DNA of 64,000 bases from Aquabacterium sp. A7-Y (GTDB taxonomy: Bacteria; Pseudomonadota; Gammaproteobacteria; Burkholderiales; Burkholderiaceae_C): positions 62,001-126,000 of the forward strand of contig NZ_JAPFBW010000012.1 of assembly GCF_026153205.1 (NCBI RefSeq), in the 5' to 3' direction. The notes beneath the pieces were generated by a model that did not search any database, had not been told where the DNA came from, and was given only the letters and a program-made list of their open reading frames with translations. This document shows positions 54,344 through 64,000 of this stretch, in pieces (within the stretch, counting starts at the first letter, position 1; every line of letters starts with the position of its first letter). The position numbers and the translations under genes are program-made.

Positions 54344-54350
54344 GCCCGCC

Positions 54351-56603
54351 TTAGCGGCGCGCCCGGCTGACCAGCTGCAGCACGCCCTGCAGGCGGTCCT
54401 GCTCGACCGGCTTGGTCAGGTAGTCGTCCATGCCGGCCTCCAGGCAGCGCACCCGGTCCAGCGGCATCGCGTGCGCGGTGAGCGCGACGATGGGACAGCT
54501 CCAGCCGCGCACCGCCTCCATCGAGCGGATCCGGTGGGTCAGCTCGATGCCGCTCATGCCGGGGATCTGGATGTCCATGAAAATCAGGTCGAAGTCCTGT
54601 TCCTCGCAGAGGGCCAGCGCCTCGTCGGCGGTGACGGCGCAGGTGACGTGGTGGCCGAGCCGGCGGATCAGGCTGGTGGCGATGAAGCGGTTCACCGCAT
54701 GGTCGTCGATCAGCAGCACCTGCAGGCCGGCGCCGGTTGCGGCCTCTTCGTCGGGCGGCGTCTCCAGTTCGTCGAAGCCGCGGTAGGCGGTCGACTCGAA
54801 GCGGCTGCGCGCCTTGTCGCGCGAAAGGTTGAGGCTCTGCGCGGCGGCCGCGCTCCAGTCGCGCCGGGTCTCGGTGTCGAGGTCCTCGGCCACCATGCTC
54901 AGCAGCGGCAGGGTCAGGTGGAAGCGGCTGCCCTGGCCGGCCTCGCTCTCGGCCCACAGCCGTCCGCCCATCGCCTCGGCCAGCCGCCGCGAGATGGTCA
55001 GGCCGAGCCCGGTGCCGCCGAACTCGCGGGTGGTCGAGTTGTCAGCCTGGGTAAAGGACTCGAAGATGCGCTCCAGCTTGTCGGCCGGGATGCCGACGCC
55101 GGTGTCGGCCACACACAGGTGCAACACCGCCGAGCCGCCCTGCCCCTCGGGCCATGCCGAGACGTCGACCCGGCCGTGGCGGGTGAACTTGATCGCGTTG
55201 CCGACCAGGTTCACCACGATCTGACGCAACCGCAGCGGATCGGCCACGATCTGGGCCGGCACGTCGGGCGCAACCAGGCAGCTGAGCGTCAGGCCTTTTT
55301 CCTGGGCGCGCGGCTCCAGCGGGGCGACCGCCTCCTGGAACAGCCGCCGCACGTCGAAGGCGAGCTGCTCGACGCGCATGCGGCCCGCCTCGATGCGCGA
55401 CAGGTCGAGGATGTCGTTGATGATGTTGAGCAGCGAGGTCGACGAGGACTTCACCAGCGTCAGGTAGCGGCGCTGGGTGTCGTTCAGCGGCGTCTCCAGG
55501 GTCAGGTCCACCAGGCCCATTACGCCGTTCATCGGCGTGCGGATCTCGTGGCTCATGTTGGCGAGGAATTCGCTCTTGGCGCGGCTGGCCGCCTCGGCCG
55601 CCGTCTTGGCGTCGCGCAGCTCGGTCTCGACGCGCTTCTGCTGCGTGATGTCGGTAATGGCACCCAGCACGCCGCCGATACCGCCCTGGGCGCCGGTGAA
55701 CAGCGTCTTGCTGAAGATCACGTCGCGCACTTCGCCGGTCGGCAGCGGCAGCCGCGTCTCGTACGTCTGGATGCCGCCGCCGGCGTAGAGCAGCTCGTCG
55801 TAGCGCTCTTCCTCGCGGCCGGCCTCGTCGCGCCGCAGATCGGCCGCGGTGCGGCCCAGCCAGTCCTCGCGGCGCAGGCCGAACAGCGCTTCGCAGGCGC
55901 GGTTGCAACCGATGTAGCGGCCCAGGCGGTCCTTGAAGTAGACCGGGTTGGGGATGATCTCGATCAGCTCCTCGATGAAACGCAGCTGATGCAGCACCTC
56001 CTCCTCGGCGAGGCGGCGGTCGGTCACGTCGCTGTGCGTGCCCACGACGCGCAAGGGCCGGCCCTGCGCGTCGCGCTCGACCACCTGGCCGCGCGAGCGC
56101 ACCCAGCGCCACCGGCCGTCGCGGGTGAGGACGCGGAACTCCGCCTCGTACTGCGGCGACTCGCCGCGCAGGTGGGCCTGCAGGCGCTCGCGGGCATCGA
56201 GCCGGTCGTCGGGCTGCATGTGTTCGCGCCAGCGCTGCAGGGTGAGCTCGATCTCGCCCGGCGCATAGCCGAGGATCTCCGCCAGCCGCGGGCTGAAATA
56301 GGCGCGGTCGCGGGCGATCTCCCAGTCCCACAGCGCGTCATGCGCGCTGTTCATCGCCAGCTCCAGGCGCTCATGGCGGGCCCGCTCGGCCTCGCTCTGG
56401 CGCGAGGCCTCGGCGGCGCGGCGCTCCAGCGCGACATAGGCGGCGTCGAAGGCGTCGAGCAGGCCGCGCAGCTTGGCCAGGGCCTGGGCGCGCTGCTGCG
56501 GCGGCGCCTGGGTCGCGGCATCCCACCAACCGGGGAGTTCGGCCGGGTGGTTCAGGCCGAGGCTGTGTTTCAGCAGCCGCAGAAGCGACGGGCCCCAGCT
56601 CAT
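54351..56603 (-). CDS. Hybrid sensor histidine kinase with two PAS domains and a receiver
   Basis: A protein of 750 residues, cytoplasmic. Order: a helical N-terminus; PAS 1 (near 75-195, ending in a PAC motif); PAS 2 (near 205-320); HisKA with His352 in [10 protein letters not shown]; the ATPase domain with [16 protein letters not shown] and [10 protein letters not shown]; and a C-terminal receiver with Asp677 in [11 protein letters not shown] and DDYLTKPV. No output domain, so the phosphate must go to a separate protein not encoded nearby. A start at 56660 is also open. Confidence 0.9.
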   Translation of the reverse strand: MSWGPSLLRLLKHSLGLNHPAELPGWWDAATQAPPQQRAQALAKLRGLLDAFDAAYVALERRAAEASRQSEAERARHERLELAMNSAHDALWDWEIARDRAYFSPRLAEILGYAPGEIELTLQRWREHMQPDDRLDARERLQAHLRGESPQYEAEFRVLTRDGRWRWVRSRGQVVERDAQGRPLRVVGTHSDVTDRRLAEEEVLHQLRFIEELIEIIPNPVYFKDRLGRYIGCNRACEALFGLRREDWLGRTAADLRRDEAGREEERYDELLYAGGGIQTYETRLPLPTGEVRDVIFSKTLFTGAQGGIGGVLGAITDITQQKRVETELRDAKTAAEAASRAKSEFLANMSHEIRTPMNGVMGLVDLTLETPLNDTQRRYLTLVKSSSTSLLNIINDILDLSRIEAGRMRVEQLAFDVRRLFQEAVAPLEPRAQEKGLTLSCLVAPDVPAQIVADPLRLRQIVVNLVGNAIKFTRHGRVDVSAWPEGQGGSAVLHLCVADTGVGIPADKLERIFESFTQADNSTTREFGGTGLGLTISRRLAEAMGGRLWAESEAGQGSRFHLTLPLLSMVAEDLDTETRRDWSAAAAQSLNLSRDKARSRFESTAYRGFDELETPPDEEAATGAGLQVLLIDDHAVNRFIATSLIRRLGHHVTCAVTADEALALCEEQDFDLIFMDIQIPGMSGIELTHRIRSMEAVRGWSCPIVALTAHAMPLDRVRCLEAGMDDYLTKPVEQDRLQGVLQLVSRARR

Positions 56604-56750
56604 GCGCGCGGTTTCAACAAAGGTGGAGGAGGAAGATCCGGAAGGGACACAAACGGCCACGGCATTGTGCCTCGCGGCCCTGCCGGGCAGGATGTCGTGG
56701 CAGGCCCAGGGGTAAAAAGGTGTGTGGCCTCCGTGGCGACGGAGACTTCA

Positions 56751-58028
56751 TCACAACACGAGAATCGCACGAAAGTCGTTGACATTGGTGTATGTCGGCC
56801 CCGTGGTCACCAGGGCATCCAGCGCCTCGAAGTAGCGCGAGGTGTCATTGCGGTCCAGGCAGTCCTGCGCCGACACGCCGGCGACCGCTGCGCGCGCCCA
56901 GCTGTCGGGCGCGAGCAGCGCGCCGGCATGGTTCTGCACGCCGTCGATGCCGTCAGTGTCGGCGGCCAGCATCCATACCCGCGGCTCGCCCTGCAGCGCC
57001 AGCGCCGCGCCGAGCAGGAATTCCGTGGCGCGGCCGCCGCGCCCGCCCGGCGCCCGTACCGTCACGGTGGTTTCGCCGCCGGAGAGGATCACGCAGGGCG
57101 CCGCGAAGGGCTGACCGCGGCGCGCCACCTGCCGCGCCAGCGCCCCATGCACCCGGCCCACGACGTGCGACTCGCCCTCGACGGCATCGCTCAGGATGTG
57201 AGCCAGCAGACCGGCGCTCCGGGCCGCCGCGGCGGCCGCTTCGAGGGCCTGCTGCGGCGTCGCGACCAGCTGCAGCTCGTGCCCGGCGAAACGCGGGTCG
57301 CCGGGTTTGGGCGTTTCCAGGCGGCCGTCCTCGAGCGCCTCCCGCACCGCCGGGGGCAGCGCGATGCGATAGCGCTGCAGCACCGCCAGGGCCTCCTCGC
57401 AGCGGCTCGGGTCGGGCACCGTCGGCCCGCTCGCGATGACGGCCGGGTCGTCGCCGGGCACGTCCGAGATCGCCAGCGTGAGCACCCGCGCCGGCGCGCA
57501 GGCCACCGCCAGCCGCCCGCCCTTGACCGCCGAGAGGTGCTTGCGCACGCAGTTCATCTCGGCGATGGAGGCGCCGCTGTGCAGCAGCGCCTGGTGCAGG
57601 GCCTGCTTGTCCTGCAGGCTCAGGCCTTCGGCCGGCAGCGACAGCAGGGCCGAGCCGCCGCCCGAAACGAGGCACAGCACCAGGTCGTCGGCCGTCAGGC
57701 CGGCTGCCAGCGCCAGCATGCGGCGCGCGGCCTGCTCGCCCGCCGCGTCGGGCACCGGGTGGGCCGCCTCGACCACCTCGATGCGGCCGCCGTCGCTGCC
57801 GGGCGGCCGGTGCCCGTAGCGCGTCACGACCAGGCCGCTGAGCGGCGCTTCGGCGGGCCAGAGCGCGTCGACCGCGGCTGCCATCGCAGCGCCGGCCTTG
57901 CCGGCGCCGAGCACCAGGGTGCGGCCGCGCGGTGGCGCGGGCAGGACGCCGGCCAGGCAGCGCGCCGGCAAGGCGCTGGCGACGGCGGCGTCGAAGAGTT
58001 GACGCAGCAGGAGCTCAGGAGGGGGCAT
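56751..58028 (-). CDS. ttuD: Glycerate 2-kinase, type II (MOFRL family)
   Basis: A protein of 425 residues. Family features: TLVLGAGKAGAAMAAAV near residue 37, LVSGGGSALLSLPAEG near 120, NCVRKHLSAVKGGRLA, and the C-terminal MOFRL part with SGGETTVTV and DTDGIDGV. It phosphorylates glycerate to 2-phosphoglycerate; older annotations call it hydroxypyruvate reductase TtuD. The start MPPPELLLRQLF fits the family, though the frame is open further. It is divergent from the SulP transporter gene. Confidence 0.9.
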   Translation of the reverse strand: MPPPELLLRQLFDAAVASALPARCLAGVLPAPPRGRTLVLGAGKAGAAMAAAVDALWPAEAPLSGLVVTRYGHRPPGSDGGRIEVVEAAHPVPDAAGEQAARRMLALAAGLTADDLVLCLVSGGGSALLSLPAEGLSLQDKQALHQALLHSGASIAEMNCVRKHLSAVKGGRLAVACAPARVLTLAISDVPGDDPAVIASGPTVPDPSRCEEALAVLQRYRIALPPAVREALEDGRLETPKPGDPRFAGHELQLVATPQQALEAAAAAARSAGLLAHILSDAVEGESHVVGRVHGALARQVARRGQPFAAPCVILSGGETTVTVRAPGGRGGRATEFLLGAALALQGEPRVWMLAADTDGIDGVQNHAGALLAPDSWARAAVAGVSAQDCLDRNDTSRYFEALDALVTTGPTYTNVNDFRAILVL

Positions 58029-58240
58029 GGCGGAACAGGCAAAAAGCGGCGATGCAGCATGCCCGAAGTCGGGCGCCGCGTCGATGGGACACAGCGTGCC
58101 GCGGGGGCTTGTGACACGCGGCCCACAATGTCGCGGCGGCGCCTTGACCGGCGGCCGGCGTGCGCCCGATGATCCGCGCAGCCCGCCTCGAGCACACGCG
58201 CGCGAGGCGCCCGTTGCCGAGCAAGACAAGGAGAGCCCCC

Positions 58241-59935
58241 GTGCGGCTGCCGCTTGCAGAGTTCCGCCCCCGGCTGTGGCACACGCTGCGGCACTACGAC
58301 CGCCACCAGTTCAGCGCCGACCTCTCGGCCGGCCTCACGGTCGGCATCGTCGCGCTGCCGTTGGCGATGGCCTTCGCGATCGCCAGCGGCGTGAAGCCCG
58401 AGCAGGGCATCTTCACCGCCATCATCGCCGGCTTCCTGATCTCGGCGCTGGGCGGCTCCAGCGTGCAGATCGGCGGGCCGGCCGGCGCCTTCATCGTGAT
58501 CGTCTACGGCATCGTGCAGCGCTGGGGGCTGGGCAATCTGCTGATCGCCACCGTGCTCGCCGGAGGGCTGCTGTTCGTGCTCGGGCTGTTCAAGCTGGGG
58601 GTGCTGGTGCGCTACATCCCGGTCACCATCGTGACCGGCTTCACCAACGGCATCGCGGTGCTGATCGCCCTCTCGCAGCTCAAGGACCTGCTGGGCCTGC
58701 CGATCCGCGACATGCCAGCCGACTTTTTCGCCCAGCTGGCGGTGCTGGGCCGGCACGCGGCGCAGCTGAATCCGCTGGCGCTCGCGCTCGGGCTGGCCTG
58801 TCTCGGTATCGTGGTGGCCTGGCCCAAGCTCTACGCGCTGCCGCCCGCCCTGCTGGACGGCCCGCGCGGCCGGGTGATCCGGCGGCTGGCCCGGCTGCCC
58901 GGCACCATCGTCGCCCTGGCGCTCGCGACCGCGGCCACCGCCGGGCTCGGCCTGCCGCTCGAGACCATAGGCTCGCGCTTCGGCGGCATCCCGCAGGAGC
59001 TGCCGACTTTCGAGGTGCCGGCCTTCAGCTGGGAGGGCACCCAGCAGCTGTTCATCCCCACCCTGACGATCGCCTTGCTGGGCGCGATCGAGTCGCTGCT
59101 GTGCGCGCGCGTGGCCGACAACCTGACGGAGCTGCCACGCCACGACCCCAACCAGGAACTGATGGCCCAGGGTGTGGCGAACATCGTGGCGCCCTTTTTC
59201 GGCGGCATCCCGGCCACCGGCACGATCGCGCGCACCGTCACCAATGTGCGCTCGGGGGCGAGGAGCCCGGTGGCCGGCATGGTGCACGCGCTGACCCTGC
59301 TGCTGGTCGTGCTGGTCGCGGCGCCGCTGGCCGCCCATGTGCCGCTGGCCGCGCTGGCCGGCATCCTGATGTTCGTCGCGTGGAACATGGGCGAGTGGCG
59401 CGAGTTCGCGCGGCTGCGCAGGTTCCCCGTGCCTTACCGGGTGACGCTGGTCGCGACCTTCGGGCTGACGGTGGTGTTCGACCTCACGGTCGCCGTGGAG
59501 GTCGGCCTGGTGCTGGCCTGCGTGTTTTTCATCTACCGCATGGGCACCCTGTTCCGCATCGAACCGCTGGCGCCGCCGCCGCACGCGCGCGACCTGGCGG
59601 GGGTGCAGGTGATGAGCCTGTACGGCTCGCTGTTTTTCGGCGCAGTCGCGAAGGTCGAAGCGGCGGGCGAGCAGCTGCGCCCGGACACCCGGCACCTGGT
59701 GCTGGAGATGCGCCGCCTGGTCTCGATGGACAGCACCGGGCTGGACGCGCTGGTGCAACTGCACCGCACGCTGCGGCGCCAGGGCGTGCAGCTGGTGCTG
59801 TGCGAACTCAACGAGCAGCCGCGGGAGATGATGGCGCGCTCGGGTTTCCTCGCCGAACTGGGGCACGACGGCGTCGCGCCCGACCTGGACTTGGCCCTGG
59901 CCCTGGTCGCCACCCGCCCGGCTCAGGCGGCGTAG
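58241..59935 (+). CDS. SulP-family anion transporter with STAS domain
   Basis: A protein of 564 residues starting at a GTG with AAGGAG seven bases upstream; the frame is open to 58160 but without a ribosome-binding site. The membrane part holds SulP signatures (AGLTVGIVALPLAMAFAIAS, GTIARTVTNVRSGARSP). A C-terminal STAS domain from about residue 440 includes RRLVSMDSTGLDAL. SulP proteins carry sulfate, bicarbonate or dicarboxylates; the substrate here is not resolved. Its last 13 bp overlap the convergent CYTH gene. Confidence 0.9.
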   Translation: MRLPLAEFRPRLWHTLRHYDRHQFSADLSAGLTVGIVALPLAMAFAIASGVKPEQGIFTAIIAGFLISALGGSSVQIGGPAGAFIVIVYGIVQRWGLGNLLIATVLAGGLLFVLGLFKLGVLVRYIPVTIVTGFTNGIAVLIALSQLKDLLGLPIRDMPADFFAQLAVLGRHAAQLNPLALALGLACLGIVVAWPKLYALPPALLDGPRGRVIRRLARLPGTIVALALATAATAGLGLPLETIGSRFGGIPQELPTFEVPAFSWEGTQQLFIPTLTIALLGAIESLLCARVADNLTELPRHDPNQELMAQGVANIVAPFFGGIPATGTIARTVTNVRSGARSPVAGMVHALTLLLVVLVAAPLAAHVPLAALAGILMFVAWNMGEWREFARLRRFPVPYRVTLVATFGLTVVFDLTVAVEVGLVLACVFFIYRMGTLFRIEPLAPPPHARDLAGVQVMSLYGSLFFGAVAKVEAAGEQLRPDTRHLVLEMRRLVSMDSTGLDALVQLHRTLRRQGVQLVLCELNEQPREMMARSGFLAELGHDGVAPDLDLALALVATRPAQAA

Positions 59936-60915
59936 AGCCCGTCCAGCCCGCGCAGCCACAGCGCCTGCGCAGGACCCGAACGCAGCCAGGCCCCGGCAGC
60001 GGCCGGCTCCGGCGCAGCGCTGAGCTGCCGGCGCAGTGCGCGGACCTCGCGCGCCAGCGTCGCGGTGTCCGGCGCGCCGGGCAGGCGGGCGACGCTGCAG
60101 GCGGCCCGCAACATGGCCTTCAGCCCCAGCCGCAGCGCCTGCAGCTGGGCGGCCGCCTGAGCGCTGTCCTGCTGCTGCGTCTCGTCGCACAGTTCGCTGG
60201 CGTTGCGCAGCAGGCCCGGCCACAGCGCCAGCAGCGCAGCGCGCCAGGCGGCACGTCCGTCGGCCCCTGCGGGCGCCGCGAGCAGCGGCACCTCGGTCGC
60301 GGGCGCGCCCGCCGCGCCGCGCGCGAGACGGTCGCCGCGTTCGGCCTTGGAGCGCACGTCGAGCCACAGGCCATGGCGCTCGACCCGGCGACCTGCCTCG
60401 CGCAGCACTGCCGCATGGCGGCCGTGCAGCAACTCGAGCTCCAGCTCGCAGACCGGCAGCACCCGCTCGCCGGCGCGGATCTCGCCCCGGTCGAAGGCCA
60501 GCTCCACGCGGCCTTCGGCGCTCTCCAGCGTCAGCGTGCGACGCCGGATGTCGGTACCGTAGGTGGCGGCGAGCGGCTCGCCGGCCTCGCGCAGCAGCGC
60601 GCTCAGGCGCTCGCCGGCCGGCGTGCCCTCGTGCAGCGTGAGGTCCAGCCCGGGGGCGGCAGCCCCCGCGCGCGGCTGGTTGTGCTCCAGCCGGGTCAGG
60701 CCGTCCTCGGCCACGGCCTTGAGGGTCTGCACCCACTGCTCGCCTTCGCGGCGGAGCCGCAGCGCCATGTGGGCGCGCGCCAGCCAGCGGCCCGGGGTGT
60801 CGAAGTAGACGGCCCGGAGACGCACCTCCCCCGCCCCGGGCCCGGCCGCGAGGGCCTGCTCCAGCGCCGCCGCCTCGGCGTGCGGCACCTGGTACTTCAA
60901 CTCGAACTCCTGCAT
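59923..60915 (-). CDS. CYTH-domain protein (triphosphate tunnel metalloenzyme)
   Basis: A protein of 330 residues. The N-terminal 200 residues form a CYTH domain, opening with ExELKY (EFELKYQVPHAE) and with charged beta strands (LRLRREGEQW, ELAFDRGEIRAG, VCELELELLHG) that line the triphosphate tunnel. The Ala/Leu/Arg-rich remainder resembles a CHAD helical domain, shortened compared with usual CYTH-CHAD proteins. Members hydrolyse inorganic triphosphate or bind polyphosphate. Confidence 0.82.
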   Translation of the reverse strand: MQEFELKYQVPHAEAAALEQALAAGPGAGEVRLRAVYFDTPGRWLARAHMALRLRREGEQWVQTLKAVAEDGLTRLEHNQPRAGAAAPGLDLTLHEGTPAGERLSALLREAGEPLAATYGTDIRRRTLTLESAEGRVELAFDRGEIRAGERVLPVCELELELLHGRHAAVLREAGRRVERHGLWLDVRSKAERGDRLARGAAGAPATEVPLLAAPAGADGRAAWRAALLALWPGLLRNASELCDETQQQDSAQAAAQLQALRLGLKAMLRAACSVARLPGAPDTATLAREVRALRRQLSAAPEPAAAGAWLRSGPAQALWLRGLDGLYAA

Positions 60916-61013
60916 GCGCCGTGCGCCTCCTCGGGCGCGATTATCCCGGGCAGCCGGTCACCGAGCTGCGGTATCCTTCGACCGCGAACAACTTCACAGA
61001 ATTCGGCACCAGG

Positions 61014-61679
61014 GTGGGACTTCTCGACGACCTCAAGCGCCAAGCCGACGCGCTCCAGGCCCGGCATCAGACCGACAGCGCGACGCTGCAGCGCCATACG
61101 ACACTGGTCGAGGGCGCGTGCACCACGGCCTTCCGCTACTGGCTGGAGCTGGCCAAACAGCTCAACGTGCTGCAGCCGCCCTCGCCGGTGCGCTACGTGC
61201 TCGACAGCCGCCATGTGCTGGAGCGGCTGCCGATGGGTGACTTCCGCGTCGACGCGCGGCGCCAGTCGACCGTCGGCACACCCTTGCACGAACACGTGCA
61301 GCTGTTCTGCCAGCTGAAGTCCGGCCGCGCGCTGGTACTGAGGCGCGATTTCCCGACCGAGATCCAGAAGCTCGAAGAGCGCCTGCGACTGGCCGGCGTC
61401 GAGTTCCAGGCCGAAAACGTGCGTGACGCCGAGACCGGCCGCTACCAGCACACCCGTTTCGAGTTCACCGCCGACCTGCATGCCGGCATCAAGCTGCTGC
61501 CCCGGCACGACAGCGGCCAGGTGCAGTTCCAGCTGCTCAACCTGGAAGGTTTCGAGACCAGCGTGGTGGAACTGCCGGCCTTCGAGGTCGGGCAGGCCAG
61601 CCTGGACGAGCTGACCAAGTTGGTGCTCGGCCAGCCGCATCGCTTTTACCAGCTGGGCCGGCTGCTGCGGCGCGGCTAG
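61014..61679 (+). CDS. Conserved hypothetical protein
   Basis: A protein of 221 residues, not recognised. I chose the GTG giving MGLLDDLKRQADALQ; the frame is open to 60921. It is soluble, with a helical N-terminus and a C-terminal half of alternating strands (RFEFTADLHAGIKLLP, VQFQLLNLEGFETSVVEL). No catalytic motif is seen. It stands between the divergent CYTH gene and the convergent BamE-like gene. Confidence 0.72.
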   Translation: MGLLDDLKRQADALQARHQTDSATLQRHTTLVEGACTTAFRYWLELAKQLNVLQPPSPVRYVLDSRHVLERLPMGDFRVDARRQSTVGTPLHEHVQLFCQLKSGRALVLRRDFPTEIQKLEERLRLAGVEFQAENVRDAETGRYQHTRFEFTADLHAGIKLLPRHDSGQVQFQLLNLEGFETSVVELPAFEVGQASLDELTKLVLGQPHRFYQLGRLLRRG

Positions 61680-61690
61680 GAGCCTGCGCT

Positions 61691-62179
61691 TCAGCCACCC
61701 CCCTGGGTTTCGCGCGGGTCGAGGCTGCTCGCCGTGTCGATCACCTTGCCGTCGGGATCGAAACTGACGCTGAAGACCCGGTTTTCCGGTCCGTCGAGGT
61801 AACGCCAGTCCCACACTTCCTCGTTCTTGAGCGGAAAAACCTGGGTCTTGCCGGGCCGCCCGAGCAGTCGCCGCACCTGGACCTTGTCCAGCCCCGGCGT
61901 CACCTGGGCAAACACGGCAGGCTGCAGCACCTGGCGCAAGGCGCTCATCCGGCCGTCCGGGCCGATCGTGATCATGTAGTTGCGCTGGCCTTCCGGCTGG
62001 CGCGGGTACTCCAGCGTGCGGCTGCCGTCCTCGTCGTCGTAGATCGCCTCGGGCTTGCCGAACTGCGCACGCACGTCGGCCTCGGTGGCAACGCCTTCCT
62101 CCAGCTGGGCCACGCGCTCGCGATCACACCCCGCCAGCAAGGCCAGCCCGGCCGCCAGGCCGACCAGAAACAAACGCAT
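61691..62179 (-). CDS. bamE: BamE/SmpA-like outer membrane lipoprotein
   Basis: A protein of 162 residues with signal peptide and lipobox ALLAGCDRE. The SmpA/OmlA fold is recognised by EGVATEADVRAQFGKPEAIY and PGLDKVQVRRLLGRPGKTQV: two copies of the helix-turn unit. BamE stabilises the BAM outer-membrane protein insertion machine. The double unit and the weak core conservation mean it may be a BamE paralogue rather than BamE itself. Confidence 0.7.
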   Translation of the reverse strand: MRLFLVGLAAGLALLAGCDRERVAQLEEGVATEADVRAQFGKPEAIYDDEDGSRTLEYPRQPEGQRNYMITIGPDGRMSALRQVLQPAVFAQVTPGLDKVQVRRLLGRPGKTQVFPLKNEEVWDWRYLDGPENRVFSVSFDPDGKVIDTASSLDPRETQGGG

Positions 62180-62332
62180 CGCCGTCCCCCGGTAAAATCG
62201 CTGGCGCCATTTCACCACCTCGCGCACCCCGAATGTGCGTGAAGCTGAAACCCGACTGAGGCCGGCCCCGACAGGCCGCCCTGTCGACCGTCCCCATGCC
62301 CTGATAGCCGCGGTGCCGCACCGCCTCCGACC

Positions 62333-62542
62333 ATGCCGCTGTTCTGGAAACCCTACAAGTCCGAAATCACCTCCTTCATCGAGGAGTTGAAGGCCAAAAA
62401 CCCGCAACTGGAGACGCAGCAGCGTGAAGGCCGTTCGCTGCTCTGGGACCGCAACCTGGACCGCCAGGCCCAGTCCGAGTACGAGGCCGGCCGCGTCCCG
62501 CAGCAGCCCTATGTCTACCAGACCAAGGCGAGCACCGACTGA
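62333..62542 (+). CDS. DUF3460 family protein
   Basis: A protein of 69 residues, highly polar, beginning MPLFWKPYKSEITSFIEELK. DUF3460 proteins are small, limited largely to betaproteobacteria and usually lie before scpA or panBC, as here. Their function is unknown. It is 55 bp upstream of scpA on the same strand. Confidence 0.9.
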   Translation: MPLFWKPYKSEITSFIEELKAKNPQLETQQREGRSLLWDRNLDRQAQSEYEAGRVPQQPYVYQTKASTD

Positions 62543-62597
62543 CCGCGACCCCGGCGAACGACCTTCGCGTCCCCCCTCCATTGCGGACTGATCCATC

Positions 62598-63452
62598 GTG
62601 AACGACGAGGCGGTGCTGTCCCCGGCGCCCGACGAAGGGCGCGTCCAGGCGCCCGAGCCCGAAGTGGTCGACCACGTCGCGGTGGCCCGCCTGTACGGCT
62701 CGCCGCTGTTCCAGCTGCCGCAGGACCTCTACATCCCGCCGGACGCGCTGGAGGTGTTTCTCGAAGCCTTCGAAGGCCCGCTGGACCTGCTGCTCTACCT
62801 GATCCGCAAGCAGAACTTCAACATCCTCGACATCCCGCTGGCCGACGTCACGCGCCAGTACCTGAGTTACGTCGAGCAGATCCGCAGCACCAACCTGGAG
62901 CTGGCGTCGGAATACCTGCTGATGGCCGCGATGCTGATCGAGATCAAGTCGCGCATGCTGCTGCCGCCGAAAAAGACCGAGGAAGGCCAGGAACCCGAGG
63001 ACCCGCGGGCCGAGCTGGTGCGCCGGCTGCTCGAATATGAGCAGATCAAGCTGGCCGCGGCCGGGCTGGACCGGCTGCCGGTGCTGGGGCGCGATTTCCT
63101 GCGTGGCCAGGTGTACATCGAGCAGGCGCTCAAGCCGCGTTTCCCCGACGTGTCCCTCGACGAGCTGCGCGAGGCCTGGCAGGACATCCTCAAGCGCGCC
63201 AAGCTGACCCAGCACCACAAGATCACCCGCGAGGAGCTGTCCGTGCGCGAACACATGAGCATGCTGCTGCGCACCTTGCAGGGTCGCCGCTTCATCGAGT
63301 TCCAGGACCTGTTCGACCCCTCCCGCGGCGCCCAGGTGTTGGTGGTCACCTTCATCGCGATGCTGGAGCTGGCGCGTGAACGCCTGCTCGAAGTGACCCA
63401 GGCCGAGGCCTTCGCACCCATCTACGTGCGGCTGTCCTACCAGCCGGCTTGA
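62598..63452 (+). CDS. scpA: Segregation and condensation protein A
   Basis: A protein of 284 residues, GTG start. The kleisin N-terminal motif FEGPLDLLLYLIRKQNFNIL is visible near residue 56, followed by EYLLMAAMLIEIKSRMLLP. ScpA bridges the SMC heads in chromosome condensation; a C-terminal winged helix closes the ring. scpB is not adjacent in this window. Confidence 0.95.
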   Translation: MNDEAVLSPAPDEGRVQAPEPEVVDHVAVARLYGSPLFQLPQDLYIPPDALEVFLEAFEGPLDLLLYLIRKQNFNILDIPLADVTRQYLSYVEQIRSTNLELASEYLLMAAMLIEIKSRMLLPPKKTEEGQEPEDPRAELVRRLLEYEQIKLAAAGLDRLPVLGRDFLRGQVYIEQALKPRFPDVSLDELREAWQDILKRAKLTQHHKITREELSVREHMSMLLRTLQGRRFIEFQDLFDPSRGAQVLVVTFIAMLELARERLLEVTQAEAFAPIYVRLSYQPA

Positions 63453-63569
63453 ACGCCCGGCCACCCCTGACAACTAGACGCACGGTTCTAGCCCGCGATT
63501 TGTGCGCTGCGACATGCGCGCGCGCAGCTCGCTAGAATCCGCCCACTTTGTCACGAAGCGAGCCTCAGG

Positions 63570-64000
63570 ATGAGCAGCCACGCAAGCCCCGACGATCAAC
63601 GCCCTGCCGGCCGCAAGCCCCTCACCTTGCACCGTCTGCGCGAGATGCATGCCGCCGGCGAGAAGATCGCCATGCTGACGGTCTATGACAGCAGCTTCGC
63701 CGGCCTGCTCGACGAGGCCGGCGTCGACTGTCTGCTGGTCGGCGACTCGCTGGGCATGGTGCTGCAGGGCCAGCCCAGCACCCTGCCGGTCACCCTGGAG
63801 GAGATCGCTTATCACACCCGCTGCGTCGCGCGCGGCAACCGCAGCGCCTGGCTGATCGCCGACATGCCCTTCGGCAGCTACCAGGCCTCGCGCGAACAGG
63901 CCCTGGCCAGCGCCGTCGCGCTGATGCAGGCGGGCGCGCAGATGGTCAAGATCGAGGGTGGCGGCTGGAGCGCCGAGACGGTGCGCTTCCTGGTCGAGCG
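63570..64000 (+). CDS. panB: 3-methyl-2-oxobutanoate hydroxymethyltransferase, 3'-truncated by window end
   Basis: 143 codons are visible before the right edge. PanB catalyses the first step of pantothenate synthesis, adding hydroxymethyl to 2-oxoisovalerate from methylenetetrahydrofolate. Visible family segments are [32 protein letters not shown] (metal-binding Asp) and DMPFGSYQ and KIEGGGW. The ATG follows a 117 bp gap after scpA. Confidence 0.95.
   Translation, partial: MSSHASPDDQRPAGRKPLTLHRLREMHAAGEKIAMLTVYDSSFAGLLDEAGVDCLLVGDSLGMVLQGQPSTLPVTLEEIAYHTRCVARGNRSAWLIADMPFGSYQASREQALASAVALMQAGAQMVKIEGGGWSAETVRFLVE

Noticed and set aside
58027-61317. Frame of about 1100 codons across the SulP and CYTH genes
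   Set aside because: Arg/Ala/Gly-rich shadow with no domain; both true genes have clear motifs.
63499-63538. panB promoter TTGTGC / TAGAAT
   Set aside because: The spacing is about 27 bases, far from the usual 16-18.

Overview
The window looks like chromosome of a high-GC betaproteobacterium of the order Burkholderiales. The evidence is the GC content, the coding density, DUF3460 next to scpA and panB, and the style of the purine-salvage and DUF938 genes. The genus cannot be fixed from the sequence.

Positions 1-13530 hold a biosynthetic gene cluster cut by the left edge. It has a PCP-KS-AT-TE-KR-ACP megasynthase lacking its 5' part, a small SET-domain methyltransferase, a TauD-like Fe(II) dioxygenase, a class-III aminotransferase, an aldehyde dehydrogenase, a ketol-acid-reductoisomerase homologue and a PLP decarboxylase of the diaminopimelate/ornithine type. 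An AEC-family transporter follows. This is the enzyme set and order of burA-B-C-D-E-G-I, the part of the Burkholderia pseudomallei-group malleicyprol cluster that turns methionine into DMSP, then gonyol, then a cyclopropanol warhead. burF and burH do not lie between the E and G homologues. The cluster ends at a broken IS3-family transposase fused to a broken tyrosine integrase beside tRNA-Ser(CGA), so it probably arrived as a genomic island.

From 14820 the sequence is mostly housekeeping: tRNA-Ser, serS, ispH-fkpB, radC and an Smr protein. A PmrAB-type two-component system and an eptA lipid A phosphoethanolamine transferase follow. Two matching CTTAAG-N5-CTTAAG boxes precede eptA and a 40-codon membrane-peptide ORF, so the peptide is probably a PmrA target.

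23361-27711 holds an HMA-like membrane protein, a DUF5132-like protein, a second HMA-like protein and a P1B-type ATPase without CPx or CxxC motifs. This resembles ferrosome (fez) loci. Two lipoproteins with DUF1996 domains come next, one fused to a GH5-like glycosidase, then a group II truncated haemoglobin, an M48 lipoprotein protease, a MinD/FlhG-like ATPase overlapping a diguanylate cyclase gene, an FtsX/YbbP permease, a LigB-type dioxygenase, an OpgC-like acyltransferase and a DUF938 methyltransferase.

41377-50894 is a purine uptake and salvage operon: two BMP-family binding proteins, adenine deaminase, two permeases, a double ATPase, guanine deaminase and a LysR regulator. After it come a frameshifted glutathione S-transferase, an orphan Bug/TctC binding protein, a Crp/Fnr regulator divergent from a hemerythrin with an FNR-like palindrome between them, a hybrid histidine kinase, glycerate 2-kinase, a SulP transporter, a CYTH protein, a BamE-like lipoprotein, DUF3460, scpA and the 5' part of panB. 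No rRNA or CRISPR array was seen.
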